A stretch of 64,000 nt of DNA, taken from Mastigocoleus testarum BC008. Its GTDB lineage: Bacteria > Cyanobacteriota > Cyanobacteriia > Cyanobacteriales > Nostocaceae. Positions 36,370 to 45,531 of the stretch are shown here, in pieces; position 1 is the first letter of the stretch, and every line of letters starts with the position of its first letter. The stretch is from positions 124,001 to 188,000 of the forward strand of contig NZ_LMTZ01000140.1 of NCBI RefSeq assembly GCF_001456025.1, written 5' to 3'. The translations under genes were made by a program, and so were the position numbers. The notes beneath the pieces were generated by a model that did not search any database, had not been told where the DNA came from, and worked only from the letters and a program-made list of their open reading frames with translations.

Positions 36370-37809
36370 ATGGCTAATATTTCAGGTACACCTGGCAATG
36401 ATTTGATTTTAGGAACAAGTAATGATGATACATTGCAGGGACTTGCTGGTAACGATAACATCAACGGTGCTGCAGGAGACGATAGTTTAAGCGGTGGTTC
36501 CGGTAACGATAACCTATTTGGTAATGATGGCGAAGATACCATTGGAGGTGGTGCTGGAGATGATACTCTCAACGGTGCTGCTGATAATGATAATTTAAAT
36601 GGTGGTGCTGGAGATGACAGCCTTTTTGGTGGAGATGGAGAAGATACTCTCTCTGGCAGTAGTGGCGAAGATACTCTGCGCGGTAATACAGGAAATGATA
36701 TCCTCATCGGTGGAGCTGGTAATGATAAGTTAAACGGTGGTGCGGGAAATGACAGTCTAGATGGTAACGCGGACAATGACAATCTGTTTGGTGATGATGG
36801 TAATGATACCTTGAGCGGAGGTGCCGGGAACGATGCTCTCAATGGCGGAGCCGGGAACGATAGCTTAGGCGGTGGTATAGGAAATGATATTCTTTCCGGC
36901 GGTGATGGTGATGATATACTCAACGGTGGTGATGGTGAAGATGAACTGCGTGCTGGAGCAGGACAGGATACTCTAAACGGTGGCGTTGGTAGCGATAGAT
37001 TGTTTGGTGAGGCAGATAACGATGTCTTAAACGGTCTTGATGATGACGATACTTTAAACGGTGGTGCTGGTGAAGACACGTTGAATGGTGGAGCTGGTAA
37101 TGATAGATTACTGGCTGACGTTGGAGATGATGAGTTACGAGGTGGAACTGGTAACGATACCCTTTCTGGGGGTGCAGGACAAGATATCCTTAACGGCGGT
37201 GTTGGTAACGATGGATTATTTGGCGATCTAGGAAATGATAGGCTCACTGCTGGAACAGGTGATGATACTCTGTTTGGCGGTGAAGGACAAGATACCCTTA
37301 ACGGCGGTAGTGGTGAAGATAGTTTGCGTGGTGGTACTGGACAAGATATTCTAAACGGCGGTACTGATGATGATATTTTATTTGGCGAAGCCGCAGATGA
37401 TACCTTACGTGGTGGTGACGGTAATGATACTTTACGTGGTGGAGAAGGTAGCGATCTGTTAGTTGGAGGTACTGGTAGTGACACTCTCACAGGAGGTGCT
37501 GGTAACGATAATTTCAGATTCAATTCTCTGACAGAGGGAGTCGATACGATTACTGACTTTAACCTGCAAGATGATGAAATCCTAATTTCTAGAAATGAAT
37601 TCGGTGGTGGACTGAGCATCGGAGCCTTAGACAATTCACAATTCACTTTCGGCTCGAGTGCTTCAGACAGTAGTCACCGCGTGATCTATAACGGTGCTAA
37701 CGGCGATCTATTCTTCGATGCTGATGGCGTTGGTGGTAATGCACAAGTTAAGATTGCTGTTTTGAGCAGTGGACTAGAATTAGAAGCTAGTAACTTTATT
37801 GCAATCTAA
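36370..37809 (+). CDS. RTX-type calcium-binding repeat protein, probably secreted by type I export
   Basis: This 479-residue acidic protein is almost wholly made of Gly/Asp-rich nonapeptides of the GGxGxDxLx kind (about residues 6-390, roughly forty units), which form calcium-binding parallel beta-rolls. A non-repetitive C-terminal domain (about 390-479) has FRFNSLTEGVDTITDFN and LEASNFIAI. There is no N-terminal signal peptide, which fits secretion by a type I system with a C-terminal signal. No enzymatic domain is present, so a surface or matrix role is likely. AAGGAG precedes the ATG, and a terminator follows. Confidence 0.9.
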   Translation: MANISGTPGNDLILGTSNDDTLQGLAGNDNINGAAGDDSLSGGSGNDNLFGNDGEDTIGGGAGDDTLNGAADNDNLNGGAGDDSLFGGDGEDTLSGSSGEDTLRGNTGNDILIGGAGNDKLNGGAGNDSLDGNADNDNLFGDDGNDTLSGGAGNDALNGGAGNDSLGGGIGNDILSGGDGDDILNGGDGEDELRAGAGQDTLNGGVGSDRLFGEADNDVLNGLDDDDTLNGGAGEDTLNGGAGNDRLLADVGDDELRGGTGNDTLSGGAGQDILNGGVGNDGLFGDLGNDRLTAGTGDDTLFGGEGQDTLNGGSGEDSLRGGTGQDILNGGTDDDILFGEAADDTLRGGDGNDTLRGGEGSDLLVGGTGSDTLTGGAGNDNFRFNSLTEGVDTITDFNLQDDEILISRNEFGGGLSIGALDNSQFTFGSSASDSSHRVIYNGANGDLFFDADGVGGNAQVKIAVLSSGLELEASNFIAI

Positions 37810-37835
37810 ACAGATTGAAAAAGTTAATAATATTC

Positions 37836-37872
37836 ACGATCGCCCTTCCAACAAAAAGAGCGATCGTTTTTT
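37836..37872 (+). terminator. Rho-independent terminator after the RTX gene
   Basis: ACGATCGC (37836-37843) and GCGATCGT (37860-37867) form an 8-bp stem followed by six Ts. It separates the RTX gene from the convergent SLC13 gene. Confidence 0.85.
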
Positions 37873-37916
37873 ATTTCGAATAATTGATAATGTTGTAATG
37901 GCATATTTTCATCATT

Positions 37917-39707
37917 TTACAGACCATATAAAGCAATAATCAGTGGCGGAATAATCAGCATAATCAGAAAACTCAACGGCGCACCAACCCGAGCAAAATC
38001 TAAAAACTTGTAACCACCAGGACTATAAACCATAGTATTAGTTTGATAACCAATTGGAGTCATAAAGCTGCTAGAAGCTGCAAAAGTCACCACTAAAATA
38101 AAAGCCATTGGGTTAAAATGAAGACTTTTTGCAACTTGTACCGCGACTGGTAAAAGTAAAACTACAGAAGCATTATTAGAAAGAACTTCTGTAAGTAAAA
38201 CAGTAATTAAATAGAAAAAAGTTAGTAGCCAGTAACCTGAGAGATTTCCTCCAATTGCAACCAAAGTTTGTGCTAACCATTGAGTTGTTCCCGATTTATC
38301 CATTGCTATCCCCAAAGGAATTAACCCTGCAAGCAGAAAAATAATATCCCAACGGACAGCTTGATAAACTTCACCAGGTTTAAGACAACCAGTTAAAACC
38401 ATTAGTACTACCCCCAGTAAAGCACTTACTAAAATTGGCATTATTCCTAAAGCTGCAACTATAACAACTCCCAAGCCAATGGTGACAGCAATACCAGCTT
38501 TATCTTTCCGTAAAGTTTCTATATCTCGTTCACCAATAACTAATAAATCTCTACTTGTTTGTAGCCCTAAAAAGCTTTCATTAGGTCCTTGTAATAAGAG
38601 TACATCACCAAAACGTAACCTAACTTGACCAAGCCTTTCTCGAACTAATTCTTCTCCTCTGCGAATTGCTAAAACTGTAGCATTATAGCGTTGTCTAAAT
38701 CTTATATCTTTCAAAGTAGAGCCAATTAAGTTGGAATTGCATAGAATTAAAACCTCTGCAATACGTTCTTCTCCAGAGCTGAGATCTTTTTCCCAGAAAC
38801 CATTTTGAAATTTAACGTCTGGTAAGATTTCTATTCCTCTTTCATCCTTGACCGTGAGTAAACATTCTTTTCTACCTCTGACTATTAAAATATCACCCGC
38901 TTGTAAAAGTTTATCCGCTAAGGGTTGAGGAAAATGATTATTATTACGTATAAGTTCCAGGACATCTAAATCAAACTTTCTTTGAAGTTGGCTTCTTCTT
39001 AAAGTTTGTCCGATTAAATTAGAAGTTGGTGCAATAATAAATTCACTAACATAATCTTTAAGGTCGTACTTTTGAGTAATTACATTAATGTTTGATGTTT
39101 CGCGTTCTGGTAACAGTCGGGGTGCAATAAAAGTTAAATATACTAAACCGATAATAAAAACTACCAACCCCAATTCGGTAAACTGAAATAAGTTAAAAGC
39201 ACCATAACCTAATTTTTCAGACAAACCACTTGCTAAAACACTTGTAGAAGTACCAATTGTTGTTAACATCCCTCCTAAAATGGTGACAAAAGATAGAGGC
39301 ATCAATAGTTTTGAGGGAGAAATTCTTTGCTTGTGACACCAGTTTTCTATTATTGGTAGAAAAACAGCAACTACTGCTGTATTATTAATGAAAGCACTTA
39401 TTGGACCTGTAATAATTCCAATAGCTAATATTTGTCTATTTGAATATTTCCCTCCCCATTTTAATAGCAATTCATTAACTAATCCGATCGCTCCTGTACG
39501 AGCAATTCCCGCACTTAGGATAAACATAGCCATCACAGTGATAGTTGCTGAATTTCCAAAACCTGAAATACCTTCATCGGGAGTCACTAATCCCAAAGCC
39601 ATCAGAGTTACGATAACTGCTAATGCAGTCATATCAACAGGTAACCATTCATAAACAAAACAAATTAAGGTTAAAACAACGATACTGAGGGTTGCAAAAA
39701 TACTCAT
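37917..39707 (-). CDS. SLC13-family anion permease with two RCK_C domains
   Basis: This 596-residue protein has N-terminal membrane spans (about 1-195: VDMTALAVIVTLMALGLVTP, INNTAVVAVFLPIIENW), then two cytoplasmic TrkA-C/RCK_C domains (about 215-280 and 305-375, each ending in ...GDILIVRG or ...GDVLLLQG), then further spans with NNASVVLLLPVAVQ and FMTPIGYQTNTMVY. The SNT/NNT loops fit the SLC13 (DASS) family. Cyanobacterial and algal members with this layout include sulfate permeases, and the nearby APS kinase and ATP sulfurylase favour sulfate here. The substrate remains inferred. Confidence 0.82.
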   Translation of the reverse strand: MSIFATLSIVVLTLICFVYEWLPVDMTALAVIVTLMALGLVTPDEGISGFGNSATITVMAMFILSAGIARTGAIGLVNELLLKWGGKYSNRQILAIGIITGPISAFINNTAVVAVFLPIIENWCHKQRISPSKLLMPLSFVTILGGMLTTIGTSTSVLASGLSEKLGYGAFNLFQFTELGLVVFIIGLVYLTFIAPRLLPERETSNINVITQKYDLKDYVSEFIIAPTSNLIGQTLRRSQLQRKFDLDVLELIRNNNHFPQPLADKLLQAGDILIVRGRKECLLTVKDERGIEILPDVKFQNGFWEKDLSSGEERIAEVLILCNSNLIGSTLKDIRFRQRYNATVLAIRRGEELVRERLGQVRLRFGDVLLLQGPNESFLGLQTSRDLLVIGERDIETLRKDKAGIAVTIGLGVVIVAALGIMPILVSALLGVVLMVLTGCLKPGEVYQAVRWDIIFLLAGLIPLGIAMDKSGTTQWLAQTLVAIGGNLSGYWLLTFFYLITVLLTEVLSNNASVVLLLPVAVQVAKSLHFNPMAFILVVTFAASSSFMTPIGYQTNTMVYSPGGYKFLDFARVGAPLSFLIMLIIPPLIIALYGL

Positions 39708-39880
39708 AGATAATTCAGGTCGAATACCTTATCTTGTTCCAAGAATAGTTACAAATAAAGCTGCATTTAAAAGTTATCTATACCAGAAAAATGTATTAAT
39801 CTAAATATAAAAAATCGACTTAAATTAAAATATAATTCTGAATTTTGTATTTATAATATTATATTTATGATTTTATGTTT

Positions 39881-39912
39881 ATAAATTTGATATTCAATAA
39901 ATTTGATATTCA
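39881..39912. repeat. 16-bp tandem duplication
   Basis: Two exact adjacent copies of ATAAATTTGATATTCA. Confidence 0.9.
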
Positions 39913-40360
39913 TAAATTACTAATTGAAGAAAAATTTAATCCAAACTAGATTATGCAATAAATTAGTAACGTACAAATATTAATTTTTGTTAATTTTTTC
40001 TTTTACGACTCCGATATAAATAATAAAAACATGTATTTATTCATCATTTTGGTGATTTAAGCGAAGTGCGTGCCCGGACTAACTCGAATTTATTGATAAT
40101 AGAATATATATTTCCGCTGATTAATTGTCGGGTGCAAAAGATTTGATATACCTTAAACGATATGAAGACAGATATTTGATAATTTTACTTATTAAAACAG
40201 TGCGTTATATGGCGTTAAGATAGAAATTACAGTGGAGGTTTAAAATATACTAAAACTTAAAAAACCACATGGTAATACAATATTCTAAATTAATCATTTA
40301 TTTGTAGTATTCGCCATAATTTTTAGGACATTTTCTATCCCCTGTTTTGCAAATCTTTCC

Positions 40361-40394
40361 TGCTTAGCTTTGAAAAAAGTGCGTGAGCTAAGCA
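40361..40394. promoter_or_regulatory. Stem-loop upstream of cysC
   Basis: TGCTTAGCT (40361-40369) pairs with AGCTAAGCA (40386-40394) around a 16-base loop. It lies about 340 bp before cysC and has no T-run. It may be a leader element or an operator. Confidence 0.35.
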
Positions 40395-40729
40395 CTGTTC
40401 CATGTTTCCCGTTTCCTTTTAGTTAGAATGTGATGTCCTAAACAATGTATCTGTTGCTGTATAAATAAAACTAAATTTTTATATAAGCAAAAACAATATA
40501 GCGGCATTATATGTATTATTTTATTTGCTACAGGTGTTTATAAATACTTTTGAATAAAAAAATAGTTTGATGCCCAAATAAGAAAATATAACAATTGATG
40601 ATTTGTATCCTGAGATACTGGTAAATCTTATATTTAGATAATATTTTTTTGGTTATAAAGAGTGGAAATTAATTCCTGTTGATATATGCTGTTATTTCCA
40701 CGGACAAGTAAAAAATATTGGAGAAAATC

Positions 40730-41284
40730 ATGAATCAACGCGGAGTTACAGTGTGGTTTACAGGTTTAAGTGGTGCGGGAAAAACTACTATCTCCCAAGC
40801 TGTCGCAGAAAAACTACGTTTACAGGGTTATAGATTAGAAATTCTTGACGGTGACGTAGTGCGTGAAAATTTAACAAAAGGTTTGGGTTTCAGTAAAGCA
40901 GATAGAGATGAAAATATTCGTCGTATTGGTTTTGTTTCTCATCTTTTGACTCGTAATGGCGTGATTGTGTTGGTATCTGCAATTTCCCCTTACTCTAAAA
41001 TTCGTGAGGAAGTTAAGCAGAAGATAGAAGATTTTGTCGAAGTGTATGTTAACGCTCCTTTGGCAGTTTGTGAAGAGCGAGATGTTAAAGGGCTTTACAA
41101 ACGGGCGCGTGCAGGAGAAATTAAGAATTTTACAGGAATTGATGACCCCTATGAAGCACCTTTTAAACCTAACGTTGAATGTCGTACCGACCTTGAAGAT
41201 TTAGAAGAGAGTATAGCAAAAGTTTTGAAAAAACTTGAAGAATTAGGTTATCTCAATAAAGTAATAGAAATGCAAGCTGTTTAA
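40730..41284 (+). CDS. cysC: Adenylylsulfate (APS) kinase
   Basis: The 184-residue protein has the P-loop GLSGAGKTT (residues 12-20), LDGDVVRENL and the signature region FVEVYVNAPLAVCEERDVKG followed by KNFTGIDDPYEAP. It phosphorylates APS to PAPS, the sulfate donor for sulfotransferases. I start at ATG 40730, with GGAG just upstream; a TTG at 40718 extends the frame by four codons. Together with sat, 107 bp downstream, it can supply PAPS to the two sulfotransferases of the EPS cluster. Confidence 0.93.
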   Translation: MNQRGVTVWFTGLSGAGKTTISQAVAEKLRLQGYRLEILDGDVVRENLTKGLGFSKADRDENIRRIGFVSHLLTRNGVIVLVSAISPYSKIREEVKQKIEDFVEVYVNAPLAVCEERDVKGLYKRARAGEIKNFTGIDDPYEAPFKPNVECRTDLEDLEESIAKVLKKLEELGYLNKVIEMQAV

Positions 41285-41391
41285 ATTACTTTTGTTAAAA
41301 CAGTAGTTTATGTATAAGAATTTGCAATGAGTGGCAGTTATATATTTGCCACTTATATGACAGATATTCCACTACACCGAATATATAAAAT

Positions 41392-42576
41392 ATGCAGAGC
41401 CTAACTCTAGAAAATCATCAACAAACCATTTCTAGCAGTAATCAGTTAGTTAATCGGATTGCAACCCCCGAACATAGAGCTCAATTTTTAGATAGAGCCG
41501 ATAGTTTACCTCGAATTCAGCTCGATGGACGAGCTACATCAGACCTGCAAATGATTGCGATTGGTGGTTTTAGCCCACTACAAGGCTTTTTAGAACAAGC
41601 TGATTACGAATCAGTAGTTGAAAATATGCGATTAGCCAATGGTCAACCATGGTCAATTCCTGTAACTCTTTCGGTGGGTGAAGAAGTTGCAGCATCTTTA
41701 CAAGAGGGTAATTTAATCCGTTTGGACGATCCCACTGGACGTTTCATTGGCGTCTTAGAATTAACTCAGAAGTATCGTTACGATAAGACTCAAGAAGCGA
41801 TTAAAGTTTATCGTACTGTTGAAGATAAACACCCTGGTGTGAAAGTTGTATACGAACAGGGAGAGGTTAATTTAGCAGGTCCAATTTGGTTATTACAACG
41901 CGATCCGCATCCTTTATTCCCCTCTTATCAAATCGACCCAGTTGCTTCCAGAGCCCATTTTCAAGAAAAAGGTTGGAAAACTGTAGTTGGTTTCCAAACT
42001 CGTAACCCAATTCATCGCGCTCATGAATATATTATCAAGTGTGCTTTAGAAACTGTTGATGGTTTGTTTCTCCATCCTTTAGTTGGTGCAACCAAAAGTG
42101 ACGACATACCAGCAGACGTACGAATGCATTGTTATGAAATCATAGTGGAGCATTATTTCCCTAATAACAGGGTTATTTTAGCGATCAACCCGGCAGCAAT
42201 GCGTTATGCAGGTCCTAGAGAAGCTATTTTTCATGCTTTGGTGCGTCGTAACTATGGCTGTACCCATTTCATTGTCGGAAGAGATCATGCTGGTGTCGGT
42301 GATTATTATGGAACTTACGATGCTCAGCATATTTTTGATGAGTTTCAGCCTGGAGAATTGGGTATTACCCCAATGAAGTTTGAACATGCTTTTTACTGCA
42401 CCCGTACCCAGTCAATGGCTACAGCAAAAACTAGTCCCAGCACCCAAGACGAACGAATTCACTTATCAGGAACTAAAGTACGTCAAATGTTACGCAATGG
42501 TGAATTACCACCACCCCAGTTTTCGAGACCAGAAGTTGCAGCTGAATTAGTTAAAGCAATGCAACAAAATAATTAA
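41392..42576 (+). CDS. sat: ATP sulfurylase (sulfate adenylyltransferase)
   Basis: The 394-residue single-domain enzyme has QTRNPIHRAH (202-211; the nucleotide-binding QxRN and HxxH motifs), HPLVGATKSDD, INPAAMRYAGPREA and FIVGRDHAGVGDYYG. It joins ATP and sulfate to give APS and pyrophosphate. No APS-kinase domain is fused. It follows cysC in the same direction, so the two form a PAPS-synthesis pair. Whether it is also the cell's general assimilatory enzyme cannot be told from this window. Confidence 0.95.
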   Translation: MQSLTLENHQQTISSSNQLVNRIATPEHRAQFLDRADSLPRIQLDGRATSDLQMIAIGGFSPLQGFLEQADYESVVENMRLANGQPWSIPVTLSVGEEVAASLQEGNLIRLDDPTGRFIGVLELTQKYRYDKTQEAIKVYRTVEDKHPGVKVVYEQGEVNLAGPIWLLQRDPHPLFPSYQIDPVASRAHFQEKGWKTVVGFQTRNPIHRAHEYIIKCALETVDGLFLHPLVGATKSDDIPADVRMHCYEIIVEHYFPNNRVILAINPAAMRYAGPREAIFHALVRRNYGCTHFIVGRDHAGVGDYYGTYDAQHIFDEFQPGELGITPMKFEHAFYCTRTQSMATAKTSPSTQDERIHLSGTKVRQMLRNGELPPPQFSRPEVAAELVKAMQQNN

Positions 42577-43015
42577 ATTAACTTTTATTCAATTCCTGTA
42601 GTTCAATTTACCTAATTATTCCCCGGAATATAAAACTTTGTTGTTGCCTGTATTTTTTGACATGATTAGATTACTACAATCCTCATCCTGAAAGAGGTTG
42701 AAAATTTCTATGTAATTGTATAAGTCAAATCTTTCAAACTGTTCTTCTTGAAGAGAAATATTCCTATTAGACAGTAATTCGAAACTTTCGATTATATAGA
42801 GATTTAAGAAGTTTAATTTAAAAATATTGGTAACAACAAATGATATCAAACGGGGGATATATTTTATTTTTTACATTGCCTAAACTAAAATCGAATCTAT
42901 TCTCACTTTATTGCTAGATTTACTAAAATGTGTAAAATAAAACAAGCCAGAAGTGAAAAGAAAAAAATACCTATAAATCATAGATAATGCTCGTGTCTTT
43001 ACTCATAGCTACAAG
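42577..43015. other. Intergenic, one doubtful small minus-strand frame
   Basis: AT-rich. A 77-codon minus-strand frame (42616-42849) opens only with TTG, lacks a ribosome-binding site and matches nothing I know, so it is not called. No clear terminator follows sat. Confidence 0.45.
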
Positions 43016-43645
43016 ATGAAAGCTTTACTATATAGGCTTAAAGTCAAAATTTTAGAAAAAAGAATTATAAAAATATTTATTTGTTTAATTATTTTTGCTA
43101 CTATCACCTTTCCCGTACTTAATATTCCTATCCGTTTAGCGATCGCTTCTTATAGATCACCCCAACCTGAAGCAATTCTCACCTTAGGTGGAGGTTCACG
43201 AAGAGAAGAATTCACAGCTGTTTTTGCTCAGTCTTATCCTTCTCTCGAAATTTGGGTATCTACAGGAATTCCATCAAAACAAGCTAATAAAATTTTCCTT
43301 AATGCTGGTATAAATCTGGAACGAGTTCACCTCGACTACCGCGCTGCAGACACTGTAACTAATTTTACTTCTCTTGTGCAAGATTTTAAGAGTCGCAACA
43401 TTCACCATCTCTATCTCATTACTTCTGAATTTCATATGAGGCGAGCAAAAACAATAGCTACATTTGTTCTTGGTAGTCAAGAAATCACTTTTACTACTGT
43501 CCCCATACCGTCAAATCGACCTCAAGAATCTACTCTTCACGTAATGCGCGATGCGGGTCGTTCTTTGATTTGGGTTTTTACCGGTCGTACAGGAGCAAGC
43601 CTTAACCCCGACCTCAAAAGTCATAAATATTATGCGTTTAGATAA
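43016..43645 (+). CDS. DUF218 (YdcF/SanA-like) membrane-anchored protein
   Basis: This 209-residue protein has one membrane anchor (about 17-40) and a DUF218 domain: EAILTLGGGSRREE, IWVSTGIPSKQANKIF, LDYRAADTVTNF and HLYLITSEFHMRRAKTIA. The domain acts at the cell envelope in other bacteria (SanA, ElyC), with an uncertain biochemical role. It overlaps the acetyltransferase gene by 14 bp, and such pairs are found in cyanobacterial EPS loci, so an envelope or EPS role is likely. Confidence 0.82.
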   Translation: MKALLYRLKVKILEKRIIKIFICLIIFATITFPVLNIPIRLAIASYRSPQPEAILTLGGGSRREEFTAVFAQSYPSLEIWVSTGIPSKQANKIFLNAGINLERVHLDYRAADTVTNFTSLVQDFKSRNIHHLYLITSEFHMRRAKTIATFVLGSQEITFTTVPIPSNRPQESTLHVMRDAGRSLIWVFTGRTGASLNPDLKSHKYYAFR

Positions 43646-44183
43646 TTACACTGTTGGTACCTATACTCCTGGAGCACCCTACTGGAAACAACTTCTATGG
43701 TATTTCTTCGGCTCTCCTGTGGTTGAAAGTCATCTGATTCCTATTTCACCAATTAAGGTGTGGATACTACAAATATTTGGAGCCAAAATTGGTCAAGGGG
43801 TGAGAATAAAACCAGGAGTCAGGGTGAAGTTTCCTTGGCGATTGACAATTGGAGATTATGTTTGGCTTGGTGAAGAGGCTTGGATTGATAATATAGCTCC
43901 CGTGACCATCGAAAGTCATGTCTGTATATCACAAAGAGTTTATCTTTGTACCGGTAATCATGACTGGAACCATCCTGAATTCAAACTAACTCCTGCTCCA
44001 ATTCATATTCAAGAAAGTAGTTGGATCGCAGCAAACTCAGCAATCGGTCCTGGAGTTAATGTTGGTAAGGGAACAGTATTAACTCTTGGTGGAGTAACTG
44101 GACATTCTTTAGAAGCAATGACCATTTATTCGGGAAATCCTGCTCGAGCAATTAAAAAGAAAAAAGACAAAGAACCACAATGA
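43632..44183 (+). CDS. WcaF-like sugar O-acetyltransferase
   Basis: This 183-residue protein belongs to the hexapeptide-repeat (left-handed beta-helix) acetyltransferases. Markers are GAKIGQGVRIKPGVRVKFPW, IGDYVWLGEEAWIDNIAP, YLCTGNHDWNHPEF with the catalytic His, and SWIAANSAIGPGVNVGKGTV. The N-terminus (GAPYWKQLLWYFFGSPV) is of the WcaF type known from colanic acid synthesis. It probably acetylates an EPS sugar. It is a different family from the membrane acyltransferase at 23342. Confidence 0.86.
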   Translation: MRLDNYTVGTYTPGAPYWKQLLWYFFGSPVVESHLIPISPIKVWILQIFGAKIGQGVRIKPGVRVKFPWRLTIGDYVWLGEEAWIDNIAPVTIESHVCISQRVYLCTGNHDWNHPEFKLTPAPIHIQESSWIAANSAIGPGVNVGKGTVLTLGGVTGHSLEAMTIYSGNPARAIKKKKDKEPQ

Positions 44184-44379
44184 TTTTTTATTTATGCAGA
44201 TGAATTATATTGTGATTCTTTGCAAACTCTTCACAATATTTCTCAGTATAAATTTGTCAAAATTAATTAACAGAAATGAATTTAAGATTGTAAATTAATT
44301 TGCAAGACTCTATTGGGAAAAGTGATTTACAAAATTGAACTAACAAAAATGGACGGCCAAAATTGAACTCACCGAAAAA

Positions 44380-45315
44380 TCACGATACTTTTAAGATTTC
44401 TTCATCAATGGAAAAATCTATTTCTTTCTGATTCCTTCCCGATCTCAGGTAATCATGCTCGAAGGAATCTTTTAAGCCGGAAACTAGATCGTACTCTGGC
44501 TTCCAATTCAATTCGGTCATCGCTTTATTCACAGAAGCACAGAAATGCTGTAACCGCATTGGGAAAGCTTTTCGTTTACCAAAATCAAATTGCTTGGGAT
44601 CGTAATGCACAATTTTAATCTCATCAGGTGACTTACCTGCAGCGATCGCACAAGCCCGTGCTAGACCATCAAAAGTGATAAAGCGATTGCCGGATACATT
44701 GTAAATTTGTTTTATAGCCATTTGATTTCCCAATACTTGGCACATTGCCTTGGCTAAATCCTCAACATGACCTAACTGGGTAATGTGCATTCCATTACCA
44801 GGAATTGGAATAGGACGATCACGAGCAATTCTGTCAAAGAACCAAGCTTCAAGGTCGTTATAATTTTGAGGACCGTAAATATAAGTAGGTCGAATAGAAG
44901 TAAATGGTGTGCCCGATCGCATTAAGTAAGCTTCCGTTTCATGCTTACCACGATGTCGACTTTTTGGATCTACTTCATCGCCTTCCATATGAGGAATTTG
45001 GTCTGATTTCAGGTATACCCCAGCAGAACTCATGTACACAAAATGTTGCACGCGATCTTGAAAAATTTGCGCTAGTGGTTGAGTATCAGTAAGTTCTCTT
45101 CCATTGTTGTCAAAAACAACATCAAATCTTTCTTTTCCTAGTTTTTCCTGTAATTGGCTGGGATCTTTGCGATCGCCAATAATTTGTCCTACACCATTTA
45201 CAGGTAACGGTCGATTACCGCGATTAAATAATATTACTTCATGCCCAGCTTCTACTAGCAGTTTAGTTAGGTAAACACCAATGAATCGGGTGCCACCCAT
45301 AATTAAAATGCGCAT
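44380..45315 (-). CDS. NAD-dependent epimerase/dehydratase family, CSP41-like
   Basis: This 311-residue SDR-fold protein has MGGTRFIGVYLTKLL (dinucleotide loop), VYMSSAGVYL and RPTYIYGPQNYNDLE. The C-terminal part (YDPKQFDFGKRKAFPMRLQH) resembles the CSP41 group of chloroplasts and cyanobacteria, which bind RNA or ribosomes instead of clearly acting on sugars. The usual YxxxK catalytic pair is not obvious. Although set among EPS genes, it is on the opposite strand and may be unrelated to them. Confidence 0.75.
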   Translation of the reverse strand: MRILIMGGTRFIGVYLTKLLVEAGHEVILFNRGNRPLPVNGVGQIIGDRKDPSQLQEKLGKERFDVVFDNNGRELTDTQPLAQIFQDRVQHFVYMSSAGVYLKSDQIPHMEGDEVDPKSRHRGKHETEAYLMRSGTPFTSIRPTYIYGPQNYNDLEAWFFDRIARDRPIPIPGNGMHITQLGHVEDLAKAMCQVLGNQMAIKQIYNVSGNRFITFDGLARACAIAAGKSPDEIKIVHYDPKQFDFGKRKAFPMRLQHFCASVNKAMTELNWKPEYDLVSGLKDSFEHDYLRSGRNQKEIDFSIDEEILKVS

Positions 45316-45531
45316 AAATTAATCTTTTCGATTTACTTTTAAAGATTGAGATTTTCCCTTATTTTTGAGGTTATCAGCTTGTGGTGTCCTTCTGGAACCT
45401 CTGTTGTTAAGATAACGTCTGAAGTTAGATGCGAAAATTGTCCAAATTTTTACTTACGGTGGCAATTTTTTCGTTTAATCTCAAAATTAAATCTACCGAT
45501 TTTTGTTTTCTCTAGGTGTGAGAAGTTAACT

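Larger units (their letters stand above)
39708..40729. other. 1-kb divergent intergenic region
   Basis: It lies between the permease and cysC, which are read in opposite directions, so it should hold both promoters. Visible are a two-copy ATAAATTTGATATTCA duplication (39881-39912) and a hairpin (40361-40394). No gene is seen. Confidence 0.55.

Noticed and set aside
36270..37646. 458-codon open frame antisense to the RTX gene, rich in Pro and Ser
   Set aside because: It mirrors the strongly biased Gly/Asp nonapeptide codons of the RTX gene. Its repeats are a by-product of the sense repeats, and it has no ribosome-binding site.
37836..37872. Terminator considered as bidirectional for the RTX and SLC13 genes
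   Set aside because: The T-run is present only on the plus strand; the minus strand has no T-run after the stem.
42616..42849. 77-codon minus-strand frame between sat and the DUF218 gene
   Set aside because: Opens only with TTG, has no ribosome-binding site and no known motif. The composition is not absurd for a protein, so a conservation search could still revive it.
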